This document shows, one piece after another, positions 1 to 9,400 of a DNA stretch of 64,000 bases. Made by a program: the position numbers and the translations under genes. Within the stretch, counting starts at the first letter, position 1, and every line of letters starts with the position of its first letter. The stretch covers positions 434,001-498,000 of the forward strand of contig JAXLUO010000001.1 of NCBI GenBank assembly GCA_046329495.1, read 5' to 3'. Below the pieces are notes generated by a model that was not told where the DNA came from, did not search any database, and worked only from the letters and a program-made list of their open reading frames with translations. The DNA is from Bog-950 sp046329495 (GTDB lineage Bacteria > Bacteroidota > Bacteroidia > Chitinophagales > LD1).

Positions 1-1311
1 TACTCGCACGATTTCAATTTCGATGTGTTGCCTGACTCTGCCGATGATAACCGGTATGTAAATATGCTGCCCTACCTGGTATACCCGGGTCAGAAAAATA
101 AAGCAGATACCGTTTTACAAACCCATATACACATTGAATGGGAAAGCGGCATTGGCATGTGTAACCCCATTAATCCTTTAAAGGCAGATAACGATGCCGG
201 CAGGAGCGGCGGTTTTTATACCGCAGGGCATGAACGCACTGATGTGATATGGAACTTCCCAACCATTAACGACTGGGTGCATGTAGAAGGAAACTATGTA
301 TGGGACCGTGGCCATCCGCCGGCCCAGGCCGAAATTCATCCACCGCGGTTTGTAGCCATTCGCCGGGAACTGCCGGAGCAACTTATTATAGGCGATAGCT
401 CGGCCAAGTTTGCCATGCGGGTAGACCTGTTTGCCAGCGGCGATGGCGGTGCCCTGGTTAATAACCGCTACAACGCCCCGGCTTTTGTTCAGCGTGTAAA
501 CATGAGCAGCAAGGACTATGAAGTTACTGTGCATGTAAACCTGCCCCGCCCTTCGCCTAATGCTGTACTGCGCTACGAATTGCTGCGCAGGAAGCCGGAC
601 AATTTCAGTCAGTATGAGCTGATAGAAACTAATGATAATGAGGGCACCGTACACATTACCATACCCTGGAAAACTACCAACGCAAACGACCTGGAGATTT
701 ATGCCCGCACCTTGTATGTGTTTTGGGATGAAGGACGAGGCACTGCCGCCAACACACCGGTAGATTTGTATAAAGTGCGCTTTACCAACCTGAACATTAA
801 AAAACTAAGCGATTACTTCTCGAAAGCAGAAATACGCCTGTTTGCCAACGTGGGTAACGACTGGATTTTTTTGAATGACTTTTTCCCGAAGAAGGGCAAG
901 ATATTGACAAGGGGATTAGGCAAAACCCGTAAAAAGAAATGGGACCTGAATAACGAGTTTACCGTTGCAGTGCCACGGGGCAAAGTGTTCCGGGTTTATA
1001 TGGCCGGATGGGAGGTAGATGGTGTGGACTTGCTTAGCGGCGATTTGATGGACCCCGGCTCGCCCTGTAACCGCAAAACAAAACGCTTTATTAAGGACAG
1101 AGCCTTTAGCCTGCGTAACATGGTGATGAAAGGTTGTATGGATGACCAGTATGGCGATATTAGTGAGGTGCACAGTTATAGCAATTTGGGTAAGCTAAAT
1201 GTGTTTACCAATTCGCCGAAGAGTGGCAAAAACGATGACCCCTGTCCGTTTAGCGAGTATCCTTTAAAAGGCAGATACTTCCTGAGCTACACGATTGAGA
1301 AATTGAACTAA
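1..1311 (+). CDS. C-terminal part of an unknown protein (5' end outside window)
   Basis: The reading frame is open from the first base of the window, so the start codon lies to the left; 436 codons including the stop are visible. I do not recognise the family. The visible part is soluble-looking, with no membrane segment, and is rich in aromatic and charged residues (for example HVEGNYVWDRGHPP and AEIHPPRFVAIRREL near residues 93-115). A GTG in this frame at 25 could be taken for a start, but the frame is equally good upstream of it. The stop overlaps the stop of the convergent pseudouridine synthase gene by 4 bases. No function is assigned. Confidence 0.75.
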   Translation, partial: YSHDFNFDVLPDSADDNRYVNMLPYLVYPGQKNKADTVLQTHIHIEWESGIGMCNPINPLKADNDAGRSGGFYTAGHERTDVIWNFPTINDWVHVEGNYVWDRGHPPAQAEIHPPRFVAIRRELPEQLIIGDSSAKFAMRVDLFASGDGGALVNNRYNAPAFVQRVNMSSKDYEVTVHVNLPRPSPNAVLRYELLRRKPDNFSQYELIETNDNEGTVHITIPWKTTNANDLEIYARTLYVFWDEGRGTAANTPVDLYKVRFTNLNIKKLSDYFSKAEIRLFANVGNDWIFLNDFFPKKGKILTRGLGKTRKKKWDLNNEFTVAVPRGKVFRVYMAGWEVDGVDLLSGDLMDPGSPCNRKTKRFIKDRAFSLRNMVMKGCMDDQYGDISEVHSYSNLGKLNVFTNSPKSGKNDDPCPFSEYPLKGRYFLSYTIEKLN

Positions 1312-2003
1312 GAACCGAGTTGTTTTTCGAAGAATTTCCAAATCACTTCATCCGGCACCGGTGCTGTTATTGTAAGCGGCTCATTTTTTACCGGATGCAC
1401 AAATTCTATTTTACGCGCATGCAGATGGATGCTGCCGTCCTTATTAGTGCGTTTGGCGCCGTATTTAATATCGCCTTTAATAGAGCAGCCAATTTTTGAC
1501 AATTGTACACGAATTTGATGATGGCGACCGGTAACCGGGTTTACTTCCAGTAAAAAGTATTTATCACTGGCGCCTAACAGGCGGTAGTGCAATTCGCAGC
1601 GCGAGGAACCGGACACTTCTTTATCATAAGCGCGCGAAAGGTTCTTCTGTTCGTCCTTCTTCATCCAGTTAATCAGGGTACCTTCGGTTTCTTTCGGCTG
1701 ATTTTCGACAACTGCCCAATAGGTTTTATGCACATCGCGGCCCTTGAACAACTCGTTCATACGTATTAAGGCTTTACTTGTACGGGCAAAAACCACCACA
1801 CCGCTAACAGGCCTGTCAATACGGTGGCATACCCCCAAAAATACTTCACCGGGCTTATTGTATTTCTGTTTGATATAATCCTTAAGTATTTCTTCCAGAG
1901 CCCTATCGCCCTTTTTATCGGGTTGTACCAACACACCGGCCGGCTTATTTACTATAAGCAAGTGGTTGTCCTCATATAGTACATCTATCGTCTCCTGAAG
2001 CAT
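1308..2003 (-). CDS. RluA-family RNA pseudouridine synthase
   Basis: This is a 231-residue pseudouridine synthase of the RluA/RluC/RluD superfamily, which isomerises specific uridines in rRNA or tRNA in the cytoplasm. It has the family core: an N-terminal YEDNHLLIVNKPAGV strand, the catalytic motif HRIDRPVSG with Asp63 (usual form HRLDxxTSG), and the C-terminal VNPVTGRHHQIRVQL motif near residue 155. It lacks the N-terminal S4 RNA-binding domain, so it resembles the short TruC/RluA type. The substrate position cannot be told from sequence. It converges on and overlaps the preceding gene by 4 bases and is divergent from the large T9SS gene to its right. Confidence 0.9.
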   Translation of the reverse strand: MLQETIDVLYEDNHLLIVNKPAGVLVQPDKKGDRALEEILKDYIKQKYNKPGEVFLGVCHRIDRPVSGVVVFARTSKALIRMNELFKGRDVHKTYWAVVENQPKETEGTLINWMKKDEQKNLSRAYDKEVSGSSRCELHYRLLGASDKYFLLEVNPVTGRHHQIRVQLSKIGCSIKGDIKYGAKRTNKDGSIHLHARKIEFVHPVKNEPLTITAPVPDEVIWKFFEKQLGS

Positions 2004-2038
2004 TGCTCTAATTAAATTTTAACGCTCGAAATTAGTTT

Positions 2039-2072
2039 TTTGAGGGCTAAGTCGGCAAACATGTTATTTTTG
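2039..2072 (+). promoter_or_regulatory. Bacteroidota-type promoter (TTTG ... TAnnTTTG)
   Basis: TTTG at 2039-2042 and TATTTTTG at 2065-2072 are 22 bases apart, matching the known -33/-7 elements of the Bacteroidota primary sigma factor. It would start transcription about 50 bases before the ATG of the 1663-residue secreted protein at 2129. Confidence 0.6.
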
Positions 2073-2128
2073 TTCCTCCGGTTTACCCAGCAGATCGAAC
2101 CGGAATTCTTCTAATTAAAAGGGCATAT

Positions 2129-5100
2129 ATGGAAAAAAGTTTACGAACAATTACCCAAAAGTGTTGCCTGTTGGCAGCCGTACTGTGGTGTACGCTAAGC
2201 GTGCAGGCACAGGTTTCTACCTACATCTTTTCGCAATCCAGTGGCACATACACCCCAATTACCGGTGGTACTGTTGTTGGTGGCCCCATCGATGATGACG
2301 CGGTTTATGGCAATTTGCCTATCGGTTTTACCTTCAATTTTAATGGCACCCCCTATACAACCTTTGGCATCAATGTTAACGGTTGGCTGATGATGGGCTC
2401 AACCACACCTACCTCTTCTTATTACGGTATCAGCGATGGCTATAACGATGATGTGGTTTCTGCTCTGAGTCAGGACATGATGTTGGGCTTCCGCGCAACC
2501 GGTGTTCGCACTTCCGGCAGCAATCAGTTAACCGGATTATCCTCAACTATCGGTGTAAACGTTGGCGATGTGGTAACCGGCACCGGCATACCTGCCGGCA
2601 CAACTGTTACTGCTATTGCCGGTAACACCATAACCATGTCGGCAAACGCTACTTCAAGCAGCTCTTCGGCAACAATCAACTTCGCAAACGGCGAAATGCG
2701 TTACGAAACCATTGGCACTTCACCTAACCAAACCCTGGTGATGCAGTGGAAAAATGTACGTAAATACGGCGAGGCGAACGACCTGTTCAACTGGCAAATC
2801 CGCCTGAACGAAAACGGTTCGGTTGATGTGGTATATGGCACTGTAGTGAACAACACTACTACCAGCACTGTTGAGGTTGGTCTTTACGGTACCGGCAGCG
2901 ATTACAACAATCGCGAATCGAACACCAATTGGTCCGCCACAACTGCAGGCAATTCTATAACCGACTATGTTGCCTTAACCAACACGGTAGTTCCTGCTTT
3001 AGGCTTAACTTTTACATGGACACCTGCTGCAGCCTGCACCGGCCAACCGGTTGCCGGCACCGCTTCATCCGACAACCCTTCTATTTGCGCGGGCAACGAT
3101 TTTACCCTTAGCTTAACCGGTAACACGGTAGCTCCGGGTATTACCTACCAATGGATTTCTTCAACCGACGGCATTACCTATGCCGATGAAGCTAACGGTA
3201 CTGCCAGCAGTTACACTACTAATATTACAACCAGCACCTGGTATCGCGCCATTGCTACCTGCACCGGTAGCGGATTAAGCGATACTACTGCACCAATTCA
3301 GGTTACAGTTAATAATCCTGCACTATGTTATTGCACTGCATCATTAGGTGGTGCCTGCGGTGACGCGGATGTAGCTAACCTGACGATTTTGGGAACAACC
3401 TTAAACAACAGCCCAAGCTGCGTTACTACTGCCAACTTCGATGCTTATCAGGCATTCCCTGCAGTTGGCACTACTACTGCTACCCTGGTTGCAGGCTCAA
3501 CTTATACCCTTACCCTTAACATGGATGCTGCGGGTATTTCATCCGTATGGTTCGATTGGGATCAAAGCGGCACTTTCGATGCTTCTGAATGGACACAAAT
3601 TACAACCAACGCAACAAGCGGCACAATCTCATTTACAGTACCTAACAACGCAAACCTGGGCTTAACCGGTATGCGTATCCGTACACGCTTGCCCGGTAAT
3701 ACCAATGGCGCTACTTCTGCCTGCGATAACTTCGGTTCGGGCGAAGCAGAGGATTACCTGATTACTGTTGTGGCTGCCGGCGCTTGCACAAACCCTCCGG
3801 TTGCCGGTAATATTATGGGTGTTGCTCCGGTTTGCCCCGGCAATACTGTTACCCTGGTTGATACAGGCTACACCTTAGGCACTACGCTACAATGGCAAAC
3901 TTCTACCGATGGCAGTACCTGGGCGGATGTAAACGGCGCTACCAATGGCGCTTATGCTACACCGGCTATTAACGATACAGTATTCTATCGTGTAATGGTT
4001 ATTTGCGCTGATACCTCTTATACCAGCGCTATTGAAATTGACCTGAATCCGTTCTATAACTGCTATTGCACTACCGATTTGGGTGGTTTCTGCAACTCTT
4101 CGGTAATCACTAATGTATATGTAGATAATACTACGATTAACAATAGCAACAGCGATTGTAATGAACTGCAGGATGGTGGCGTTTACACATCCTTCCCTGA
4201 TACCGGTGTTGCTACTGGTTCATTATATATCAGTGTACCTTACGATTTTACCGTTACCTTATCTGAAGGCAGTATTACTTCGGTTTGGATAGACTGGGAC
4301 CACAGCGGTACGTTTGATGCGAATGAGTGGACACAGTTGAGTGTTACCGGCACTCCGGCAGTGGCTACAGTTACTGTACCTCTTGGTGCGCTTCCTGGTC
4401 CAACTGGCATGCGTATCCGCAGCCGTAACGAAGGCAACAATAACGGTGCTACGGATGCCTGCTCTAACTTCGGTTCGGGCGAAACAGAAGATTATATCAT
4501 TACCCTGTTGGATGCTCCTGCTTGTGTTACCCCTTCAGTTGGTGGTTCTGCAACCGGCAGCGATACTGTTTACATGCCTTCTGCTGCTCAATATATTGTT
4601 ACCGGTTATACCGGCAGCACTATTACCTGGCAGTATGCGCTTGACGCAACAGGACCATGGAGTAACATTGCAGGAACTAATAACGATACCGTTGGTATCA
4701 CCTTTGGCTCTCCGGGTGTTTACTACCTGCGTGCGTTGCTTTCTTCTCCGGGTTGCGACCCCGATTCATCTAACTTCGTAGCTACTACAGTGATTCTGGC
4801 AGGCGACAATGTTTGCGATGCTGTGGCCTTAAACTTAGGTGTTAACGGCCCATACAGCACGGAAGGTGCTACAGTTGAGGTAGGCGAACCTGCGCCAGGC
4901 AATAGCTCATGCTCTGGTCCGATGAGCTGGTGTAACAGCACGCTTGACGGCACCCTGTGGTTTAGCTTTGTGGCTCCTGCTTCAGGCCGTGTTAGCCTGC
5001 AGTCTCCGGGCTTTGATACACAATTAGCCCTGTGGGACGCACCAAGCTGTGGCGACATCTTAACCGGTGGAGCTACCTTGTTAGCTGCTGTGGATGATGA

Positions 5101-7120
5101 TGCTAACTATACCCTGCACAACGGTGCTCAATACTCTTCTTATATCGACTCAGTTACCTGCTTAACTCCCGGCAAAACGTACTATATCCAGTTAGATGCC
5201 TACAGCGGTTTCGGAACCACTACCGTAATTATTACCGATCTGGGCGCAGGTCCTGATGCTTCGTTCACCAACTTGCCTGATCATATCTGTGCTGATGCTG
5301 CTGCTATCAACCTGAACCCAACCACCGCAGGTGGTTCTTTCTACGGTTATGGTATTACCAGCAACACACTGGATCCTGCCCAGGCTTACCAGCAATTACA
5401 AGGTCAAGGCTCATTTGTGGTTTACTATCAATTCTGGGCTTGTTACCAATCAACCGATACAGTAGAGATTGATTCATTGCCTGTTGCTACTGTAGCCGGC
5501 ATTACAAACGCTAATTGCTTTGGCGAATCAAACGGTGCTATTGATATCACAGCTACAGGTAACGGTCCGTTTACCTACAGCTGGAGTGATAATTCTACCA
5601 ACGAAGACCTTACCGGTGCCGCTGCAGGTACTTATAGCGCTATGGTAATGGATGCTTACAACTGTATGGCAACACTCAGCAACTTAAGTGTTACTGAACC
5701 TACGGCAATTACTCCAACACCCGATTCGATTATTAATGTTAGCTGTAACGGCGGCTCAAACGGTGGTATTTATATCTCTGTAGCCGGCGGCACTGCTCCT
5801 TATACCTACTTATGGAGTAATGGCAGCACGAATGAGGATGCTACAGGTCTTACTGCAGGTATCTACACCGGAACTGTTACCGATAGCCACGGATGTACTT
5901 TCGAAAGCCCTCAAGTGTCTATTACAGAGCCTGCGGCTATCGTTGTAACTGTTGACTCGGTTATGGACAATGCTTGTAACGGCGACCAGAACGGCCGCGT
6001 TTACATTACTGCTTCAAATGGTACGGCGCCTTTCAGCTACACCTGGAGCAATGGTTCAACCAACGAAGACCTTTCGGGTGTTGTTGGCGGCACTTACACT
6101 GTAACTGTTGCTGATGCAAACGGTTGCAGCGCTACACCTGTATCGGGCACATTAACCGATCCGGCTGCTATTGTAATTACTGCCGATGCTACCGTAAATG
6201 TAAGCTGTAACGGTGGTAGCAATGGCTCTATTTCTACTACTACAACAGGCGGCGCAGGCAACTTTACTTACGCCTGGACCACTACTGCCACTACCGATGA
6301 CATTACCGGTTTAGCAGCAGGCAGCTACACTATTACCGCTACAGATGCCAATAACTGCAGCAGCATGGCCAGCTTTACAGTTACCGAACCAACTGCTCTG
6401 GCAGCCGTTGTTGACTCAGTTCATAATGTAGCTTGTTTCAGCGAAAGCACAGGCGATGTATTTGCCACCACAACCGGCGGTACTACACCTTACAGCTTTG
6501 TATGGAGCAGCGGCCAGACAACTGAAGATTTGAATGGCGTTCCGGGTGGTACTTATACCATCAGTGCTACCGATGCCAACGGTTGTTCTGCTTCAGCTTC
6601 TGCTACTGTAACTACTCCGGCAGCCGGTGTTAGTTCGCACGCTGTTGTTACCGATGAAGTGCAAGGTCAAAGCACTGGCGCTATCGATCTTACTGCCAAT
6701 GGCGGAACTCCACCTTATACCTATAACTGGAGTAATGGAGCTACTACCGAAGACCTTACCGGCTTAAACGCTGGTGTATACAGTTGCACCATCAGTGATG
6801 CAAATGGTTGCACTAAAATTGAGCGCGATACCGTTAAGTTGATCATTGGTATCGATGACCTGTCATCTAACATGAACGTTAGCCTGTATCCTAACCCTGC
6901 ACAAGATCAATTCTTTATTGAAGTGAATCTGCCTGCAGAACAGGATGTAGCTATCGAAATTTACAGCGTAAGCGGCCAGTTGATTCAAACCCTGACCGAT
7001 AGAAAAGTTGTTGCTGCCAAGTATGCCATGAATATGGGTGCTGAAGCAAGCGGCATTTACTATGCTAAAATTAAAGTAGAAGGCTCCACGGCTATTCGCC
7101 GGTTTGTGATCAGTCACTAA
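2129..7120 (+). CDS. Large T9SS-secreted protein with two GEVED domains and six SprB repeats
   Basis: This 1663-residue protein has a signal peptide (residues 1-27, cleavage near VQA-Q) and a T9SS sorting domain at the C-terminus (about 1580-1663: SLYPNPAQDQF ... GIYYAKIKVEG ... RRFVISH). In order: an N-terminal beta domain (30-310), two GEVED domains (about 399-550 and 645-795, each with CYCT...G, WxDWDxSGTFDAxEWTQ and NFGSGExEDY), a domain of the pre-peptidase C-terminal type (about 893-1045), and six tandem SprB repeats of roughly 75 residues (about 1120-1567, unit: NVxCNGGSNG ... PYTYxWSNGxTxEDLTGLxAGxYxxTxxDANGC). Such repeats occur in SprB-like surface adhesins. It should be exported to the cell surface or released; the role is probably adhesion, but this is inferred from architecture only. 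It has its own promoter and terminator. Confidence 0.93.
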   Translation: MEKSLRTITQKCCLLAAVLWCTLSVQAQVSTYIFSQSSGTYTPITGGTVVGGPIDDDAVYGNLPIGFTFNFNGTPYTTFGINVNGWLMMGSTTPTSSYYGISDGYNDDVVSALSQDMMLGFRATGVRTSGSNQLTGLSSTIGVNVGDVVTGTGIPAGTTVTAIAGNTITMSANATSSSSSATINFANGEMRYETIGTSPNQTLVMQWKNVRKYGEANDLFNWQIRLNENGSVDVVYGTVVNNTTTSTVEVGLYGTGSDYNNRESNTNWSATTAGNSITDYVALTNTVVPALGLTFTWTPAAACTGQPVAGTASSDNPSICAGNDFTLSLTGNTVAPGITYQWISSTDGITYADEANGTASSYTTNITTSTWYRAIATCTGSGLSDTTAPIQVTVNNPALCYCTASLGGACGDADVANLTILGTTLNNSPSCVTTANFDAYQAFPAVGTTTATLVAGSTYTLTLNMDAAGISSVWFDWDQSGTFDASEWTQITTNATSGTISFTVPNNANLGLTGMRIRTRLPGNTNGATSACDNFGSGEAEDYLITVVAAGACTNPPVAGNIMGVAPVCPGNTVTLVDTGYTLGTTLQWQTSTDGSTWADVNGATNGAYATPAINDTVFYRVMVICADTSYTSAIEIDLNPFYNCYCTTDLGGFCNSSVITNVYVDNTTINNSNSDCNELQDGGVYTSFPDTGVATGSLYISVPYDFTVTLSEGSITSVWIDWDHSGTFDANEWTQLSVTGTPAVATVTVPLGALPGPTGMRIRSRNEGNNNGATDACSNFGSGETEDYIITLLDAPACVTPSVGGSATGSDTVYMPSAAQYIVTGYTGSTITWQYALDATGPWSNIAGTNNDTVGITFGSPGVYYLRALLSSPGCDPDSSNFVATTVILAGDNVCDAVALNLGVNGPYSTEGATVEVGEPAPGNSSCSGPMSWCNSTLDGTLWFSFVAPASGRVSLQSPGFDTQLALWDAPSCGDILTGGATLLAAVDDDANYTLHNGAQYSSYIDSVTCLTPGKTYYIQLDAYSGFGTTTVIITDLGAGPDASFTNLPDHICADAAAINLNPTTAGGSFYGYGITSNTLDPAQAYQQLQGQGSFVVYYQFWACYQSTDTVEIDSLPVATVAGITNANCFGESNGAIDITATGNGPFTYSWSDNSTNEDLTGAAAGTYSAMVMDAYNCMATLSNLSVTEPTAITPTPDSIINVSCNGGSNGGIYISVAGGTAPYTYLWSNGSTNEDATGLTAGIYTGTVTDSHGCTFESPQVSITEPAAIVVTVDSVMDNACNGDQNGRVYITASNGTAPFSYTWSNGSTNEDLSGVVGGTYTVTVADANGCSATPVSGTLTDPAAIVITADATVNVSCNGGSNGSISTTTTGGAGNFTYAWTTTATTDDITGLAAGSYTITATDANNCSSMASFTVTEPTALAAVVDSVHNVACFSESTGDVFATTTGGTTPYSFVWSSGQTTEDLNGVPGGTYTISATDANGCSASASATVTTPAAGVSSHAVVTDEVQGQSTGAIDLTANGGTPPYTYNWSNGATTEDLTGLNAGVYSCTISDANGCTKIERDTVKLIIGIDDLSSNMNVSLYPNPAQDQFFIEVNLPAEQDVAIEIYSVSGQLIQTLTDRKVVAAKYAMNMGAEASGIYYAKIKVEGSTAIRRFVISH

Positions 7121-7137
7121 ACGCCCTTTGCCAAAGT

Positions 7138-7170
7138 AAAAGGCCCTCCCCAACCGGGAGGGCCTTTTTT
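7138..7170 (+). terminator. Rho-independent terminator
   Basis: A perfect stem of AAAAGGCCCTCCC (7138-7150) with GGGAGGGCCTTTT (7156-7168), a 5-base loop and a run of T follows the large T9SS gene by 17 bases. Confidence 0.9.
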
Positions 7171-7299
7171 ATTTCCGGCAACCGGGAAACATGGTAATTG
7201 GTGGTGTAATTGCTGCCCGGAAAACCAAGGCGAAATATTTTTAATACTTTTTTACGAATTTCTTACAATTTTCTCCACATCAGTTCGTTTTCTTATACG

Positions 7300-7307
7300 T
7301 ATATTTG
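7300..7307 (+). promoter_or_regulatory. Candidate -7 element TATATTTG
   Basis: TATATTTG matches the Bacteroidota TAnnTTTG element; no clear TTTG is seen at -33. It would give a leader of about 120 bases for the gene at 7434, and lies in the 313-base gap after the preceding terminator. Confidence 0.4.
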
Positions 7308-7420
7308 CTGCGAAAATTCGCCGGAACGGGATTTTCGCGGATAGCGGACAAAGTGGGATTGAGAAGAGGATTTGAGGTCTAACTTGCTGACAAACAAGAT
7401 TTTAAAACAATATCATAAAA

Positions 7421-7428
7421 AAGGAGGT
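7421..7428 (+). promoter_or_regulatory. Strong Shine-Dalgarno site AAGGAGGT
   Basis: AAGGAGGT lies 5 bases before the ATG at 7434. Most starts in this window have no recognisable Shine-Dalgarno site, as is usual in Bacteroidota, so this near-consensus site is unusual and fixes the start. Confidence 0.75.
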
Positions 7429-7433
7429 CGGTT

Positions 7434-7931
7434 ATGAAAACCAAAACAGCGTACATTTTATCGCTGGGCTTCCTGTTAGCCCTCGTGTGTGGAAACCTTA
7501 GTGCCCAGAACACGCAACAAACAGGAGATTCCGTAACAACAGCTGCACCACAGGCGGCTACAACCACGGCAAACCGGGACATTTTAGTAGTAACCGGGCG
7601 AATTTTTGATGCCGGAACGCATACGGCTATCTCAAATGCCAAACTTAACTTCGATAAGTTAGGCGATGAAGTGCTGCAGGCTTCGGTTAACGAGCAGGGG
7701 CATTATGCCATTGCGCTTGATAAAAAAGCCCTCGGAGAACCTATCCGTCTGGTATTTAAAGTTGCAGGCTATAAGCGCTACGTAGTTAAAAACCTGGGTA
7801 AGGTTAAAAGCAATTACGTAGATGTAGATGTATATCTGGAGCCTATGGAAAGCAACGAAAAGAGCACAGCTAAAATTAAGTACGAAATGAACGACGATCC
7901 GTTTAATCCGCTGGTGATTAAAATGGAGTAA
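7434..7931 (+). CDS. Small exported protein with a carboxypeptidase-regulatory-like beta domain
   Basis: A 165-residue protein with a signal peptide (MKTKTAYILSLGFLLALVCGNLSAQ, about 25 residues), a low-complexity T/A/Q linker (26-48), and a beta-sandwich domain that reads like CarboxypepD_reg: VTGRIFDAGTHTAISNAKL, then GHYAIAL and FKVAGYKRYVVKNLG, ending around 140. The C-terminus (NDDPFNPLVIKME) is short and acidic. It should be periplasmic or surface exposed; no enzymatic residues are evident. It stands alone between two terminators with a strong Shine-Dalgarno site, so it may be well translated. Confidence 0.85.
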   Translation: MKTKTAYILSLGFLLALVCGNLSAQNTQQTGDSVTTAAPQAATTTANRDILVVTGRIFDAGTHTAISNAKLNFDKLGDEVLQASVNEQGHYAIALDKKALGEPIRLVFKVAGYKRYVVKNLGKVKSNYVDVDVYLEPMESNEKSTAKIKYEMNDDPFNPLVIKME

Positions 7932-7953
7932 TGGTTCAGCAAAATCTGATTGT

Positions 7954-7989
7954 AAACCCGGAGCACAGCTAAGTGCCTCCGGGTTTTTT
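7954..7989 (+). terminator. Rho-independent terminator
   Basis: AAACCCGGAG-CAC pairs with GTG-C-CTCCGGGTTT around a short loop and is followed by a T-run, 22 bases after the stop of the preceding gene. Confidence 0.85.
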
Positions 7990-8083
7990 ATTTCGTTAAA
8001 TGCATGCCGGTTTAACAATTTACCGACCCTTTCGGTGCCGTGGAATGCACTTGTTGCTTATATTGAAACTGTAAACATTACTT

Positions 8084-9229
8084 ATGAAACTATTTGATAC
8101 AGCTTTAATCGGCACCCTTTTGCTATGCATAAGTTGTAACAACTCTAATGGCTCGGCGCAGCCTGCAGGTAATGGCTCGGGTGTAAAAGAAAATGCGGCT
8201 ACAGGAGGAACTACAATTGCTACCACAGAAGGGGGGACATCCGGAGGATGGCAAAAGCTGGAAATGGTTTCTTTTAAAGATGCACAAGGCAACCTAATTG
8301 TAGAAATGCCTTACCCTGCCGATTGGAAAATTAAAATGACGCGCAAGCAAGGTGAACCTACTATTGAAGGTCCTAATGGGCTACAGGTAGTTGATTTTGC
8401 CTTAAAGTCGTATATGTACACTAACGACCCGCAACTACAACAATCGTATTACCAGAGCGGTATGCAGTTACGGCCCTGGCCGGGTTTAAAGCAGGCAATA
8501 GAGGAAGAGATCAAGCCCTCGGGCGAAGCTAACGGGCTTAGTTTTGTAAAGTATTATGAGATACCTGAAGTAAGCAAGATGGATAAGTGGTATGGCGACC
8601 AACTTTATAAAGCTATGCCTTCCGAAAACCAGTATATGGCGGTAGGGGTGGAATGGCAAAAGGCCAATGGCGATCCTTATTTTTTGCTCATACATTTCAG
8701 TGTAAGTGCTACGTACAACACCCAATCGTGGGGCTATTACAGTAGCGGTTTGCAATCGGACAAAGAATATTTTGAACGTGCCCGCAAGCAGTTAATCTTT
8801 AGCCTGGCAAATGCACGGTATGCGCTTGAGCCGATAATGGAATATAACAAACAAGAAGCACAGCGTGCAGGGCAAAGCTGGGCCGCTTTCAATCAACGGA
8901 TGGCACAAAACCAGGCCAACTTTGAAGCGCAACAGCGGGCATTTGTAAATAAATCGGAAGCCATTAATAATGCTATCATGAGTAATTACAAAGCGCAGGA
9001 TGCTGCGAGTGATAAGCAACAGGAGCAGTTTGTAGATATGATAAATGAACAAACCAAAGTACAAAGCACCGAATCGGGAAATCAATACAAGGTAGAAAGC
9101 CACCACAACCAGTATTGGATGAATCAGGATGGTGATTATATAGGCACCAACAACAGTACCTACAACCCCAACCTTGATGAGAATATGAATAATAAGAAGT
9201 GGGAGGAACTTAAGCGGGCCCCTTATTAA
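8084..9229 (+). CDS. Lipoprotein of unknown function
   Basis: A 381-residue protein with a lipoprotein signal (LLLCISC, lipidated Cys near residue 18) followed by a flexible N/G/S/T-rich tether to about residue 50. The central part (55-240) is an alpha/beta domain beginning with PADWKIKM, similar in feel to PsbP/DUF1795-like envelope domains but not assignable. Residues 245-320 are strongly helical and Q/A/N-rich (coiled-coil-like). The C-terminal stretch (SGNQYKVESHHNQYW ... GDYIGTNNS) resembles the end of several uncharacterised Bacteroidota lipoproteins. It is monocistronic as far as seen. Confidence 0.8.
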   Translation: MKLFDTALIGTLLLCISCNNSNGSAQPAGNGSGVKENAATGGTTIATTEGGTSGGWQKLEMVSFKDAQGNLIVEMPYPADWKIKMTRKQGEPTIEGPNGLQVVDFALKSYMYTNDPQLQQSYYQSGMQLRPWPGLKQAIEEEIKPSGEANGLSFVKYYEIPEVSKMDKWYGDQLYKAMPSENQYMAVGVEWQKANGDPYFLLIHFSVSATYNTQSWGYYSSGLQSDKEYFERARKQLIFSLANARYALEPIMEYNKQEAQRAGQSWAAFNQRMAQNQANFEAQQRAFVNKSEAINNAIMSNYKAQDAASDKQQEQFVDMINEQTKVQSTESGNQYKVESHHNQYWMNQDGDYIGTNNSTYNPNLDENMNNKKWEELKRAPY

Positions 9230-9400
9230 GTTCGCCGTATTTCTGCCATTACCCGTCTGCGCCTTCTGTCAATATCTGCCAAGTAAAGTACTGCAAATCA
9301 TCATTTTGCCCGAAAAACCTGTGTTTGAGTGTCAAAATTGCCGTTTTAACACTGTGGCAAAATGTTTGTGCATATTTGCCCGCCAAAAATTGCAGTACCC

